NCBI RefSeq assembly: GCF_030265065.1
Contig: NC_080416.1
Coordinates: 24,636,501 to 24,700,500, forward strand
Length of the DNA: 64,000 nucleotides
Direction of reading: 5' to 3'
From: Corythoichthys intestinalis
Lineage: Eukaryota; Chordata; Actinopteri; Syngnathiformes; Syngnathidae
Shown here in pieces: positions 24,401 through 34,450 of the stretch; within the stretch, counting starts at the first letter, position 1; every line of letters begins with the position of its first letter. Made by a program: the position numbers and the translations under genes. The notes below the pieces were generated by a model. The model was not told the origin of the DNA. It worked only from the letters and a program-made list of their open reading frames with translations, and did not search any database.

Positions 24401-27400
24401 ATTTTTTGTGGTTTTTGGCTCCGGGAAACATATGAAGAAAACATCCTTCATATGTGGACGGTCGTAATGTCTCGAGTCGTTTCTACAAGTTCCATAGCAG
24501 CAGTGTTTAATTGGGTTGTTCTTTTTTGAAAGATCACCGGCAGAAAACAAGCAGTTCTAGCCTGGGTTGTATGCGAGCGCGCTTCCATGTTGACTCCCTT
24601 TCGGTTTATGATGGTGACGTCAAGCAGCCTTGCGTTCTAAAAATAGCATTCGTGGGGTACACTATTAATTAAACTCATCTGGACGCCATGAACTGTATGT
24701 AAAAAGTATTCCAAGAGTTTAAGAAGACACCAAATCACTGCGCTAAATGCTGATGCTAATGCGAATGCGAATGCTATGCTCACGCTACAAGTTAGTTTGG
24801 TGTGTGATGATCACTCAGCACAGACCTATAAAGGCTAAAGCAATGTGGCATAGCCAAGAAAAGAAAAGAAAACTTACCAAGCAGCACCTGACACATTTGT
24901 TTCACAAAAAGAGCCCAAGAAAAGAAAAGAAAACTTACCAAGCAGCACCTGACACATTTGTTTCACAAAAAGAGCCTGGAATGGGCATACGCTTACTTAC
25001 TGGCCAGTGAGTGTGGGTTAGGGGGAGGCACAGCACATCACATATGTGACACCGCCAAACACTGATAAGATGCGTGCAAACTACACCAACGATAAGAAAA
25101 TATAACACATTGTGAACTTATGACAGAAACTATGGTGAATTTTCATCTCATTCTCATCTCGTCTGACGACAACTGGCATCCATCTCGTTGTGTTTCAGTC
25201 TCCCAAGACACGTTTTTAGATCATCGTTGTGACATCAGCGTCATGAAAAAAATGTTTGTTTGACTAAATATTTTAATCAACACTGAGTAGATTTGTGAGG
25301 AAGAAACATTGTCTGCTACTTTTGGCTACACAAGTCGTTACATTTTCCGTCTTTATTCTACAAATAAGATTTTACTTTTTTGCCAGAGATGCCAACATTG
25401 ACTCTACCAGTTTCACTAATGAGACATCGCAACAATAATCACATGATTATACCAATCAATACTCAAGCTTACTTAAGCTTTGATCGCGTCAGCCTGTTCA
25501 ATCACGTGGTTTATTTAAAGCGTAATCATTTAAGTATTTAACATAGAGCGCTGCCGTCAGCATGACTCGAAAGCTCAGATTTGAACCTTTCTCCCAGTTT
25601 TCTTTGGCACCGATTGCCCACAGAAAACCAGAAATATTATCTTTTTAATTTTATAATGGAGTATATAATGGATGGAAATGTTTTCTCCACTAGAGGGCAC
25701 TCATGCTCTTTGGACAAACGATGCCTCATTTCTGTAGATTTTTTTTTTCTCACCGGAATTCAATGATTTATTTTTTTTCTTATTTCTTTGGCATAATGTG
25801 GTGATGTAATAGGTTATAGTGCAGTATAATAATAACTGTTCATATAGATAACTGTGCCGAGAAAAAAAAAAACATTGTTAAAAAAAAAAATCAAAAATAA
25901 GCAGTCACTTAAAATGTTACTCATTACTGTACTTGATTATTCTTTTCACCAAATACGTTTTTGCTTGTACTTGAGTAAATTTTTTGGATGAATACTTTTA
26001 CTTTTACTTCAGTAAAATTATTTTGAAGTAACGCTACTTTTACTTGAGTAATTTTTTGTGGCTACTTTACCCACCTCTGGTAAAAGTACAAGATTTATGA
26101 TGTGTGCACATGTCTTTTTAGCACTCCGTTAAGGTACTTGGTGACGCCAAGCCTCCTGAAAATCTGTGGCGATGCCTTCAAGGAGCTGGGCTGGAAGGAA
26201 ATGGAAAGGGTGCCTGTTTGCCCCGGACGTTTAGAACGTGGCACACAAGAGCCGAGACTCTACGTCCCTGGTGGAGGTATCACTAAAAGCCTCTACATGG
26301 ACAGGTAGGGGTTAATTTTCGCAGATGGTATTCAAAAGGAACACGGGCATTAAAATTGCGGGGCTGTTGAAGTTGCGACGAGGATGTGCCGCTGGCAGTG
26401 CTGCTCGCATTCTGCTCGGAGGGCGATAACGTGCCGGACGCCTTGGCGCTGGTCAGTCACTTGGATGATTGGCTCCACCTGCTGGACAACACTGTAAGTC
26501 AGTTATTGCCAAAATATCCTGGTTATTTAATTGAAGTATCATGTTTTTTTTTTTTATCTCCAATGGTATGAAAAAGTATCTGAACCCTATGGAATTTCTC
26601 GCATTTCTGCATAAAATAGCCATAAAATGTGATCTGATCTTTGTCAAAATCACACAGATGAAAAAACAGCGTCTGCTTTAAGTAAAACCACCCAAACATT
26701 TATAGGTTTTCATATTTTAATGAGGAAAGCATGCGAACAATGATGGAAGGGGGAAAAATAAGTGAACCTTCATATTTAATATTTTAGCCTCAGGTTTTTC
26801 TGCAAAACATCCGGATAAACTTTTGAAGTCATTCTTCCATTAATGACTGCAAGTTTTCCAGGCCCTGAGGTAGCAAAAACAGCCCCAAATCATGATGCTC
26901 CCTCCACCATGCTTCACGGTAGGGATGAGGTGTTGATGTTGGTGAGCTGTTCCTTTTTTCTTCCACACATGACGTTGTGTGTTGCTTCCAAAAAATTCAA
27001 CTTTGTTTTGATCAGTCCACACAATATTTTGCCAAAACTTCTGTAGAGTGTCCAAGTGCCTTTTTGCAAACAAACGAGCAACAATGTTTTTTTTAGAGAG
27101 CAGCAGCTTCCTCCGTGGAGTCGTCCTATTTACACCATTCTTGGCCATAGTTTATATATAGTTCATGTGTGCAGAGATATTGGACTGTGCCAGTGATTTC
27201 TGTAAATCTTTAGCTCAACACTCTAGAGTTCTTTTTTAACTCTCTAAGCATTCTGCACTGAACTCTTGGCATCATCTTTGGTGGATGGCCACTCCTTGGG
27301 AGAGAAGCAACAGTGCCAAACTCTCTCCATTTGTTGGCAACTTTTCTGACTGTTGATTGATGAACAGCCAGACTTTTGGAGATAGTTTTGCACCCTTTAC

Positions 27401-29633
27401 TAGCTTTATACAAGTCAACAATCCTTGATCGCAGGTCTTCAGACAGCTTTTTTTACCGAGCCATGATGCACATCAGACAATACTTCTCATCAAGACATTT
27501 CTTACCAGGTGTGTGTTTTATAGTGGGCAGGGCAGCTTTAAACCACTCATCAGTGATTGGGCACACACCTGGCTTAAAATGTTTTGTAAGAAATAGTTTC
27601 AATTGCTCTTTAAGTCTCCTTAGGTAATGGGTTCACTGACTTATTTTTCCCCCTTCTGTCATTGTTTGCATGCAATCCTCATTAAAATATGAAAACCTAT
27701 AAGTATTTGGGTGGTTTTAGTTAAAGCAGACACTGTATTTTCATCTGTGTGATTCTGACAAAAATCAGATCACATTTAATGGTGAATTTAAGCAGAAATG
27801 GGAGAAATTCCAAAAGGGTCAGATACTTTTTCATACCACTGTATGTTGGTGTGGCAGGGAGAACAATTACTCTTCCACTAGATGGCAGAAATTACGCACT
27901 GCATTTATTGAGTGTAACACACTCACGTGCTTGAAAATTGAAGCATATCAGCTGCTTAGTCATTTTTATTTCATTCGTGTTTTTTTTTTTTTTTTAATTA
28001 AAAAAACTTTTTTTTAAATTTTTTTTTTAGGAATAGATGTTTTTTTTTTCATTGCGCTCCCGTTGACGGCAATCGACATCAAGTCCAAATTGACTGGGAG
28101 GGGTGAATGAGCGAACATTCACATGTTACAGGATTGGACGTCTAGTGCCGTTAATTGCAGTGAAACATGAACACTCAATACCAGACCTCCCAGTTCATAC
28201 GGCGTTGATTCAGTACGATCGCTTCCTGACTCTCCCAGTTAAAATGGATTGGACATCTATTAGGAGTGGGAACCTCTGGGTACCTTACGAATACGGTTTG
28301 CGATACAAGGCTAACGATAACAATCTCACAATATGGCGATGAAACAAACATGGGTCAGGGAATAATTCTACAATATTTTACTATACAAGTCATAAAAAAG
28401 AAAAACAAGCTCATTCTTCTTCTCTGAATTGAGTTTATCACTAGTAGACGTCCAATTCATTTGAACTGGGAGGGTGGCAGCGAATGAACAAATGGATTGG
28501 ACGATTATGGCAGTCAATGGCAACCAATGTATTTAATTTTGTAGCATGTCAGGTCATTCGCTGTTGATTTTGAGGCATTTCTGGGTCAATTCCTGTTGAT
28601 TTTGTGTTACAGAGCTGGAAGTGACCTGTGAATCTCCCTAAATGAATAGGCAGTGACTCAAACTCAACAGGAAGTGACCTGTAAAAACCCTAAAATAAAC
28701 AGAAAGTGACCCGTAAATGCTCCCAAAATCGGGAAGACTGGCTCTGAATGCTCTGGTTTCGAATGAACAATTGTTCATTAGGCCCTCTAGGTCTAAATGG
28801 ACTGGGCCTCTAGCGCCTTCAATGGCATTGACACTATTCTAGTGGAAGATTTTGGTTGCAACTTATTGACACCTTTGTAAAACGATATATCGATTCTTGG
28901 CAGGAGCATATCGATAACCTTTAAGGATACAAAGTATCACGATATATCACCATTTTGATATTTTGTTACATCCCAAACGTCAGAGTTGAGCTATGTGAGG
29001 GTACAAGAGATTTATTAAAGATAAAAATAAAATTCCCAAAGCAAAATACACACAGGCCACCCACACTTGTTTGAATTTATGTCCTTATTTTTCAATGTAA
29101 TATAGAATTGGTTTTAATTTTTGGGAGTTTTTAAAAAATATGTATTTTAGAGTTGTTTTGTATTACTCATGATTTTTTTTCATTCATATTTATTACTATT
29201 TAATCATATTTCTCCCCCCAAAATGGAACATTGACTTAATTCATTTTATTTCAAATTATTTATTTTTAATGCCCTTCACGAAACATGTGGGCAACATGTT
29301 TCGTGAAGGGCATTAAAAATAAATAAATAAACAAATATTGTCCTGTTGGCCTCAAGTTGGAGGCCCCTGCTTTACAGTATATGAATGTGATAAAAATAGT
29401 TGAGAAAAAAAACAGTTGGTGCACAAAAGCGTTAAACTCGGTCCTGCCATTGATGGCGATAAATGTGCAATACAATTAAACTGTAAGGGGCTGGCAGCGA
29501 TTTCCGTCAACGGGAGTAAATGAGTTAACAGCCACTTTTTTATCCTTTCTTTCAGAACCGAGAGGCCAAATGGAAGATACCAACTTCCTGGCGTCTACTG
29601 TTTGGAAGCGGCATCCCTCCTGCCATCTTCTGA
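16823..29633 (+). CDS. psmg2: Proteasome assembly chaperone 2 (PAC2)
   Basis: Seven exons join in frame: 16823-16879, 17510-17681, 19914-19972, 20051-20169, 26122-26304, 26373-26493 and 29556-29633, giving 262 codons and a TGA stop (human protein about 264). PSMG2 pairs with PSMG1 to scaffold assembly of the 20S alpha ring and to block premature alpha-ring dimers. Family blocks in order are the N-terminus [19 protein letters not shown], then [65 protein letters not shown] and the C-terminal [14 protein letters not shown], which includes the HbYX-like end region. Donors and acceptors are GT-AG; the exon 6 acceptor (GAAG before 26373) has a weak pyrimidine tract but restores the conserved phase. 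AATAAA lies at 29666-29671. Intron 4 (5.95 kb) is almost wholly nested repeats. It converges on ptpn2. Confidence 0.95.
17055..17438. mobile_element. 384-bp TIR MITE (CAGGGTGTTCCAAAA)
   Basis: Left end CAGGGTGTTCCAAAACGTTT and right end AACCATTTTGGAACACTCTG are inverted, extending through GACCCCATTTC/GAATGGGGTC. No coding capacity. It lies in psmg2 intron 1. Confidence 0.75.
17815..17942. mobile_element. Tc1-like end fragment (family C)
   Basis: GGCCAAAAGTATTGGCACC and the following AATGCTCAATTTCTCCCAG match the left end of the element at 36266. The match stops where the family B Tc1 begins at 17943, so the second insertion probably interrupted or replaced it. Confidence 0.7.
17943..19166 (-). 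mobile_element. Tc1-like transposon (family B), decayed
   Basis: The ends GGGCAAATAAGTATTTAGTC (left) and GACTAAATACTTATTTGCCC-like (right) are inverted. Minus-strand transposase pieces are readable, including [20 protein letters not shown] then [14 protein letters not shown], followed by [21 protein letters not shown] (18570-18791). About 1.22 kb, with broken frames and internal loss. It lies in psmg2 intron 2. Confidence 0.85.
19167..19262. repeat. About 95-bp segment repeated at 24694-24790
   Basis: TGTAAAAAGTATTCCAAGAG and the following text ending ATGCTATGCTCAC occur here and again at about 24694-24790 in the same orientation, with small differences. Both copies lie in psmg2 introns. 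Confidence 0.7.
19450..19662. mobile_element. Palindromic hAT MITE (GGGGTGCCCAAGTCCGG family)
   Basis: The inverted arms contain CCAGCTTGTTTTCCATG and CATGGAAAACAAGCTGG. The right end is GGGCACCCCTG. Flanking 8-mers TTCTGAAG (19442) and TTCTAAAG (19663) agree at 7 of 8, typical of hAT. A second copy is at 39613-39822. Confidence 0.75.
20548..21721. mobile_element. Non-autonomous hAT element (TAGAGCTGAAACG...GCAGCCCTA)
   Basis: It is flanked by a perfect 8-bp duplication GAATAAAT at 20540-20547 and 21722-21729. The ends are rich in CTCGAGTAATCG and CGATTACTCGATTAATCG motifs. Contains (TA)n at about 21406-21446. No transposase was recognised. Related ends occur at 31023, 40326 and 58635. Confidence 0.85.
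21781..23256. mobile_element. TA-flanked MITE CCGTATTGGCCCGAATATAA
   Basis: The left end CCGTATTGGCCCGAATATAA and right end TATATTCAGGCCAATACGG are inverted and flanked by TA. A second element (21967-22859) is inserted within it. Without the insert it is about 580 bp and lacks coding capacity; mariner/Tc1-like by its TA target. Confidence 0.8.
21967..22859 (+). mobile_element. pogo/Tigger-like non-autonomous element
   Basis: The ends CAGTGATACCTCAGCACACG and CGTGAGCTGAGGTATCACTG are inverted and sit between TA dinucleotides. A plus-strand frame starts MGPKKSYLQ at 22217, like the start of Tigger-type transposases, but no transposase domain follows. Superfamily assignment rests on the TIR style and this short start only. 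Confidence 0.7.
23335..24666. mobile_element. TIR element with THAP-like and SAP-like gene fragments (ISL2EU-like?)
   Basis: The ends AATAGTGTACCGCATG (23335) and CGTGGGGTACACTATT (24666) are inverted. On the minus strand, 24341-24550 encodes a THAP-like start with [16 protein letters not shown] followed by [10 protein letters not shown]. On the plus strand, about 23480-23630 encodes [18 protein letters not shown] followed, after a TGA, by [17 protein letters not shown], a SAP-type DNA-binding motif. Two opposed genes, one with a THAP finger, recall ISL2EU/IS4EU transposons, which pair a THAP transposase with a YqaJ-type nuclease protein. Catalytic parts were not found; the copy is an internally deleted remnant. 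Confidence 0.5.
24854..24976. repeat. 61-bp tandem duplication
   Basis: Two head-to-tail copies (24854-24914 and 24915-24975) beginning CCAAGAAAAGAAAAGAAAAC. They look nearly identical and so recent. Confidence 0.9.
26561..27841 (-). mobile_element. Tc1-like transposon (family A), internally deleted
   Basis: A 1281-bp copy in psmg2 intron 6. It starts CAATGGTATGAAAAAGTATC and ends with TTTTTCATACCACTG before TA. Minus-strand pieces include the N-terminal domain (27210-27480: [20 protein letters not shown]) and the block with [15 protein letters not shown] (26840-27148). The region encoding the second and third catalytic positions is missing, so it could not encode active transposase. Confidence 0.9.
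28101..28540. repeat. Cluster of TTAA-type palindromic MITE fragments
   Basis: Several pieces carry GATTGGACGTCTAGTGCCGT, AAAATGGATTGGACATCTAT and AGACGTCCAATTCATTT in both orientations. They belong to the family of the palindrome at 10466. Copies are incomplete and partly overlapping. Confidence 0.6.
28846..28976. repeat. Repeat with ATATCGATTCTTGGCAGGAG motif (family Q)
   Basis: This block is in inverse orientation to 40085-40250 and 62450-62570, which share TGTGACAAAATATCGAAATG and CCACCATAATAGTG. It is a dispersed repeat of unknown class with three copies in the window. Confidence 0.65.
29256..29326. repeat. 33-bp perfect hairpin
   Basis: The arm 29256-29288 is the exact reverse complement of 29294-29326, with loop GGGCA. 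The arms contain AATGCCCTTCACGAAACATG. It lies in psmg2 intron 6, 230 bp before the last exon. Confidence 0.9.
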
Positions 29634-31022
29634 ATCACTCTTTTTGTAACTTTGTTTTTTATGTCAATAAAAATCCACCAAGAGCCAAAGTGAACGTTTT
29701 TCTTGCTCGACTCGGTCCCTGACTAACTGAAAGCGCTTGGCCCGCTGCCACGCTGTGTTTCCCAGCAGTCCCGCCCACGCCGTGTCCGTAACTCGACTCT
29801 GAAACAAATATGTTCAACGGCCCCCTCACGTCTCACGCTTAGAATAGCTTAATTGTAAAGGAAGCACGTTTGAGAGCGTGCACGTTTTAGAAACTAGTGC
29901 TTTATTTTTAGGTAGTTACAAATGTTCAACCCTTTACGGGGCAAGTGACTATTTTTGAAAAATTCAAAAGTCACGGACCCCATAAAGGCTGGCGTCCACC
30001 TGCGTCATGGTCAGAGGTGGGTGGATTAGCCAAATATTTTACTAAGAGAAGTTACAGGGTTTGTGCAAGTCATTAAATTGATTTTGTCGAAATTCAGGCC
30101 TTAAAAAGCAAACTATATACAGTGGTACCTCTAACCTCTCGCCCCAATACATTCCAGGCCCCACAAAATTCAGACATGTCTTTTATAATGCATAAAAATG
30201 CATCAAAACATGGAACAAATATATGTTAATTAGATTAATGCACAATAAACTTCAGAAAATCAGAGTTGTGAAAAAAAGCTCTTTGTCTGTGATTCCAATC
30301 GGTCAGCTTTGACGGCCTCACCAACAATGCAGGCCCCCTATTTATCGGCCCCGTGTCCTGTCAATACATTATGAAGTCTATGCCTATTGACTGTACTGAA
30401 GCTTTTGTTGTTTTTGGGAGCCAGGAGCACTGTGTGAGCCATATGTGACATGGCAGTGTATTATTGGTACTCTGTACTTGCACTTGATCCAAAAAAACCT
30501 GATGTTTGCACTAGTTTGATTTCAACAATAAATATCATGGTGCAATATAGGGGCTTTTTCCATAATTTCAGGTTTCCTTATAATGTTTAACCCTTAAAGA
30601 CCTGCAACATGAAGCAATTATCTGAGAATCCCAAAATTTGAAAAATAAGGTCCTAATGAAACCTTTTTTTCAAAATTGTAAAAAGAAATGTCAAAATGAA
30701 TATGTGTAATAAGCGCTCTAATATCTATAACCCTAGCTGAATCCTGTTTTTTTTTTCTCATGGAACTTACAGATGCATGTGTTGACTTGCATCCATTTTT
30801 TCCCCCAAAAAGAAGTGTCAAAATTCTGAATTACTCTCAAAATCATGAAATTTTAGGTGTATCAAATGTGATGCATTTGGAAATAAAGGGTTGATGATAA
30901 TAATGTTTATTGGAAAACCTTGAGGTTGTTACATTTATCATTATTTAAGTATCCAGTGGGGCATAACAATACAGTTAGCCATAAAATGTAAAGTCCACAA
31001 CCGCATATATTGGTATCAAGTT

Positions 31023-31563
31023 TAGTGTTGCAACGATTAATCGATTAACTCGAGTATTCGATTAGAAAAAAATGTTCGAATTAAATTTTGTGGCTTCGAG
31101 TATTCATTTAATTAAAGTGGCATTGTAATGGTTAATTTTGAAAGTGTTTGCATTTCTTTTTATTCATTAGGGTGGATACACTGCCCTCTGATCTGCCTTA
31201 TTTCACATGGCTGAATCCAGCTGCTCCCTGTTAAGACCAACGTAAGCTAAGTTTTGTTTGAGTTAATGTTTTTAATGCATTTGTAATTTAGTTTATTGCC
31301 TGAAAAACTTGTGAAGAACATTGTTAAAAAAAAAAAAAAAAAAAGGCATTTTATAGCATTCAAGCTAGCAGACATTTGCTATGTAAGTTAGCCAATTGTT
31401 CTTTTGTTCTACTTAGAGCCTTATTTATTAATTTTTCATACCGTTTGAGGCTCAGCTCAGGTATTTTAATTGTTTATGTTCCTTATCCGATTACTCGATT
31501 ATTCGAACTAAGTAGTTCATCGATTAATCGACTACTAAAATAATCGATAGAGGCAGCCCTAAA
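31023..31563. mobile_element. hAT-like MITE (CGATTAATCGATTAACTCGAG ends)
   Basis: The left part TTGCAACGATTAATCGATTA and right part TCGATAGAGGCAGCCCTA match the ends of the 20548 element. About 540 bp, non-coding, with an A run near 31325. Confidence 0.65.
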
Positions 31564-31749
31564 CAAGTTTGATATCTGTATCGGATATTTGGAGTTGGAC
31601 AATATCGGGATATTGGTTATCGGTTAAAAAGTCTTTATTGGACAACTCACAATTTGTGTGTGTGGAACTATCTGCAGTTGGGCATGGGCTGTAAATTGGT
31701 TTAAAGTGGCATTTAAAAAAGCATTAAATGAGATTTGCTCACGCGTGTA

Positions 31750-32140
31750 AAAACTGTGTCATATTGCTCAATTAAAAGTAGTCATCTAAACATTTACTCA
31801 AGTATTGTAGGACTTCCAACTGCAAGCTTGTGTCTGGTCACGTGACTTTACTGTTATGCCCGATTGGTATAAGGGAGTGTAATTATTGTGACATCTTATT
31901 GTTGAAACTGGTAGCGCCACTATGGGCATATCAGGCAAAAAAAAAAAAGTCAAATCTAATATGTAGAATAAAGAGGAAAAATGTAACGACTCCAGTAGTA
32001 TAGCTCTAAGTAGCGGAGTAAGAGTAGCATTTCTTCTTTACAAATCCACTCAAGTATAGCGTGTTCAAACTACTGTCCGTACAGTGATTTTTTCCTCAAA
32101 AAGTTACTCAAGTAAATGAAACGCATTATTACCTGCCTCT
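31750..32140. mobile_element. Inverse fragment of the AGGTGGGTA family
   Basis: Sequence ending TGAAACGCATTATTACCTGCC is the degenerate reverse complement of the 20220 end. Interior text (GGTCACGTGACTTTACTG, TTGAAACTGGTAGCGCC) parallels 25260-25460 in inverse orientation. Confidence 0.5.
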
Positions 32141-32660
32141 GGATTTGGCCTACACGACCTGAAATGTGCTGTCCACATATGTGCAGTGGTCTCAACAAAC
32201 CTTACCTAAAGTGATGTCACAAAATACCAGATTGAGTGTATCTTCAATATTTCTGGGTGATTGCGTGCAGTGCTCCATAATCCAATAAAAGCCATTTAAA
32301 TTAAAAAATTAGAAGTTAACATGAATACTTTTATGCTTTACCATTCGGAATTTATCTGAAATTCACCTTGGAATTTTTGCTATAAGCCAATGCTAGTAGA
32401 GTTATCTGCCTGTGTGTATAACAGACTAATTTTTGTTATAATTTTAGAATAATGATAGAATAGTTGAATAATAGGGATAGAATCATGCAAAGTAATCGTG
32501 ACAAAGGATTTCTTGTGTTATCATTTTAGCTCAAAGACTTGTCGTCACAATTGTTCTCTTTTATTAAAATATGTTGTTAGAAACACATATATTATTGCCA
32601 TCGATTTAAAAATCTACAGTATATTTAGTACGTTTTGACCGGGCGCCATGTTTTACGCGT

Positions 32661-32848
32661 TTTTCCCCCTTCTGTCATTGTTTACATACTATCATCATTA
32701 AAATATGAAAACCTATAAATGTTTGGGTGTTTTTAGTTAAAGCAGAGTTTTTTTCATCTGTGTGATTTTGACAAAGATCAGATCGCATTTGATTTTATGC
32801 AGAAATGTAAGAAATTCCAAAAGGTTTACATACTTTTTCATACCACTG
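32661..32848. mobile_element. Tc1-like right-end fragment (family A)
   Basis: The sequence from CCCCCTTCTGTCATTGTTTA to TTCATACCACTG before TA matches the last 190 bp of the 10958 element. Confidence 0.8.
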
Positions 32849-32901
32849 TAGCTCGTTTAAAACAAGCAAAAAAAAACAATTTCTTTAATACTAAATTAAA
32901 T

Positions 32902-33780
32902 GTAATTTTCCGAATATAACACGCACTTTTTTCCCCATAATCAACTTGTAAAATCATAGTGCGCATTATACACGGGTACAGGGATGGAGACAGAAATATA
33001 TATATAAACAGATTTTTTTTTATTGACAAAGCCATGTTGTGTTGAAGAAACGTATGCGGCAATCCGTTGCCGACCATTACGGTACGTGACGTCACCATTT
33101 TGTTTCGGTAATACTTCACACTGATCGGTCGAATGATTTCGTCTGTGTTAAATTGTGCTTTTTTCACTCTTCATAAAGCACAGAATTTAGTTTTTTGAAC
33201 TCATTTGAGTCTACGTTTATTGCAACTCCGCAACTTGGACCATAACAAACGTAACACATCACAGACTTCCTGTGTCCGTCAACCATATCTGTCCCTCGGG
33301 AAACTCAAACCCAAATAACAATAGTTCCTATTGTTACTGTCGTGTCTACAGTGATTAGCTCTCTCGGATTTCAGACTTCCGTTCTCACTTTCATTTTACA
33401 GTATCAATCCATGGAGGAAACATTTATTCATCATGATGAAATGAGCAAGTTATACAGCAGCCTTTAATAGAAAAGTCACATCTGTTTTGTTTTCTCCTGG
33501 ATTCTGGTAAATTGAAGTTATCAGATCATATTATTACCGTACATATTGTCAGTTTACGGTAATGTTTTGAACTACCAATGTGCTATGCTTGTGCTGTTTC
33601 TCACCAGTCAGTAAAATGACATTTCTGTATCTGTACACGAGCTCTGTTTTCTTGTATTCTATTTATTGGTGCTAGAATTAGGGTGCGCGTTATACACGGG
33701 TACAATAATTTTCCCTAGATTTTACAAGTAAATTTGGGGTGGTCGTTATACACGGGTGCGCCTTATATTCGGGAAATTAC
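32902..33780. mobile_element. TIR MITE (GTAATTTTCCGAATATAAC)
   Basis: The left end GTAATTTTCCGAATATAACA and right end CTTATATTCGGGAAATTAC are inverted. Subterminal TATACACGGGTACA blocks occur at both ends. 879 bp with no coding capacity. Confidence 0.75.
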
Positions 33781-33840
33781 GGTACTCGAATACTCGAATG
33801 TAAAGCTTCATACTAGCTTCATAGCTTGAGTCGACACTGC

Positions 33841-33930
33841 TCAACTCATTGGCTGCCATTTGCGGGCTAGACGTCCAATCCATTTCGTCCCAGTCAAAAT
33901 GGATTGGACGTCTATCGCCGTTAAATTAGC
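33841..33930. mobile_element. TTAA-type palindromic MITE copy
   Basis: It starts CAACTCATTGGCTGCCATT and contains the two arms GACGTCCAATCCATTT and AAATGGATTGGACGTC, ending near GCCGTTAAATTAG. It is a short palindromic copy, probably close to the family's normal layout. Confidence 0.7.
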
Positions 33931-33966
33931 TAAATAAGAGGTCCATCCATTCTGTAAATTATCAGT

Positions 33967-33972
33967 TTTATT
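33967..33972 (-). promoter_or_regulatory. Candidate polyadenylation signal of ptpn2
   Basis: TTTATT on the plus strand reads AATAAA on the minus strand, about 460 bases downstream of the ptpn2 stop codon at 34429. It is the best-placed canonical hexamer seen there. Confidence 0.45.
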
Positions 33973-34428
33973 ATAAGATAACGGAGGGAAAATTCATTGT
34001 CTCTTTTTTCCATCAAATTGTCTGTTCAAACATGTAACAATGTCTTTATATATTTAACTTTCTTAAAAACAAAAAAACTATGTACATGCCTTTACTGCTT
34101 CAAGTACTTTTTTCCTTATAAAAAAATAAAACATTTATCAAAAAAGGTCTTCTCTCCCCCCAAAAAATACACATCTAGAAATCAGAACTTGAATAATGCA
34201 TAGTCCCTATTTCAGTCGGTATAAACGTGTGTATGACAAAAGCTGCGGATATTGATAAGGTTTTGAGAAATGCTGGTGTGTTTTGGTTCTTCTTTTTTTT
34301 TTTTGAGTGGGTTCTGTAAACACTTTGAAGAGGAACAAGAGATCCTGGCGAAGAAGAAGTACAGTTAGGTCGGTCTTTTCCCTGCCAGCTTTTCTGTCGT
34401 CGTCATCGGACGCGGCGTCGGAGCGTAG

Positions 34429-34450
34429 TCAGGAGTCGATAGTCTTTGCT
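34429..34450 (-). CDS. ptpn2: Terminal coding exon of ptpn2 (AKTIDS tail)
   Basis: After the acceptor TCTCCTAACAG, 22 bases complete the codon left by exon 9 (AG+A) and encode AKTIDS then TGA. Three facts support it: phase 2 joins perfectly, the peptide aligns with human PRLTDT after RKRKR, and a plausible 3' UTR with AATAAA follows. If the exon 9 donor at 43141 were ignored, translation would stop at once at TGA (43140-43138), giving a tail ending RKRKR. Confidence 0.75.

Larger units (their letters stand above)
20220..26076. mobile_element. Large nested repeat cluster bounded by AGGTGGGTA / TACCCACCT ends
   Basis: The outer ends are AGGTGGGTAGTAACGCGTTA at 20220 and CTACTTTACCCACCT at 26076, with TTACTTGAGTAA-rich subterminal sequence on both sides. 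Inside lie at least four other elements (20548, 21781, 21967 and 23335) plus local duplications, so the original outer element was much shorter. Related sequence in inverse orientation is at about 31750-32140, and pieces flank the Tc1 copies at 34900-38150. This cluster fills psmg2 intron 4. Confidence 0.6.
29634..33960. other. psmg2-ptpn2 convergent intergenic region
   Basis: The psmg2 3' UTR ends near its AATAAA (29666-29671). No further exons were recognised before the ptpn2 3' UTR. The region holds a hAT-like element, family A Tc1 and TA/TTAA MITE remnants listed separately; stretches such as 29700-30110 and 32150-32650 show nothing recognisable. A TGGTACCTCTAACCTC start at about 30123 resembles a Tigger-type end. 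Confidence 0.5.
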
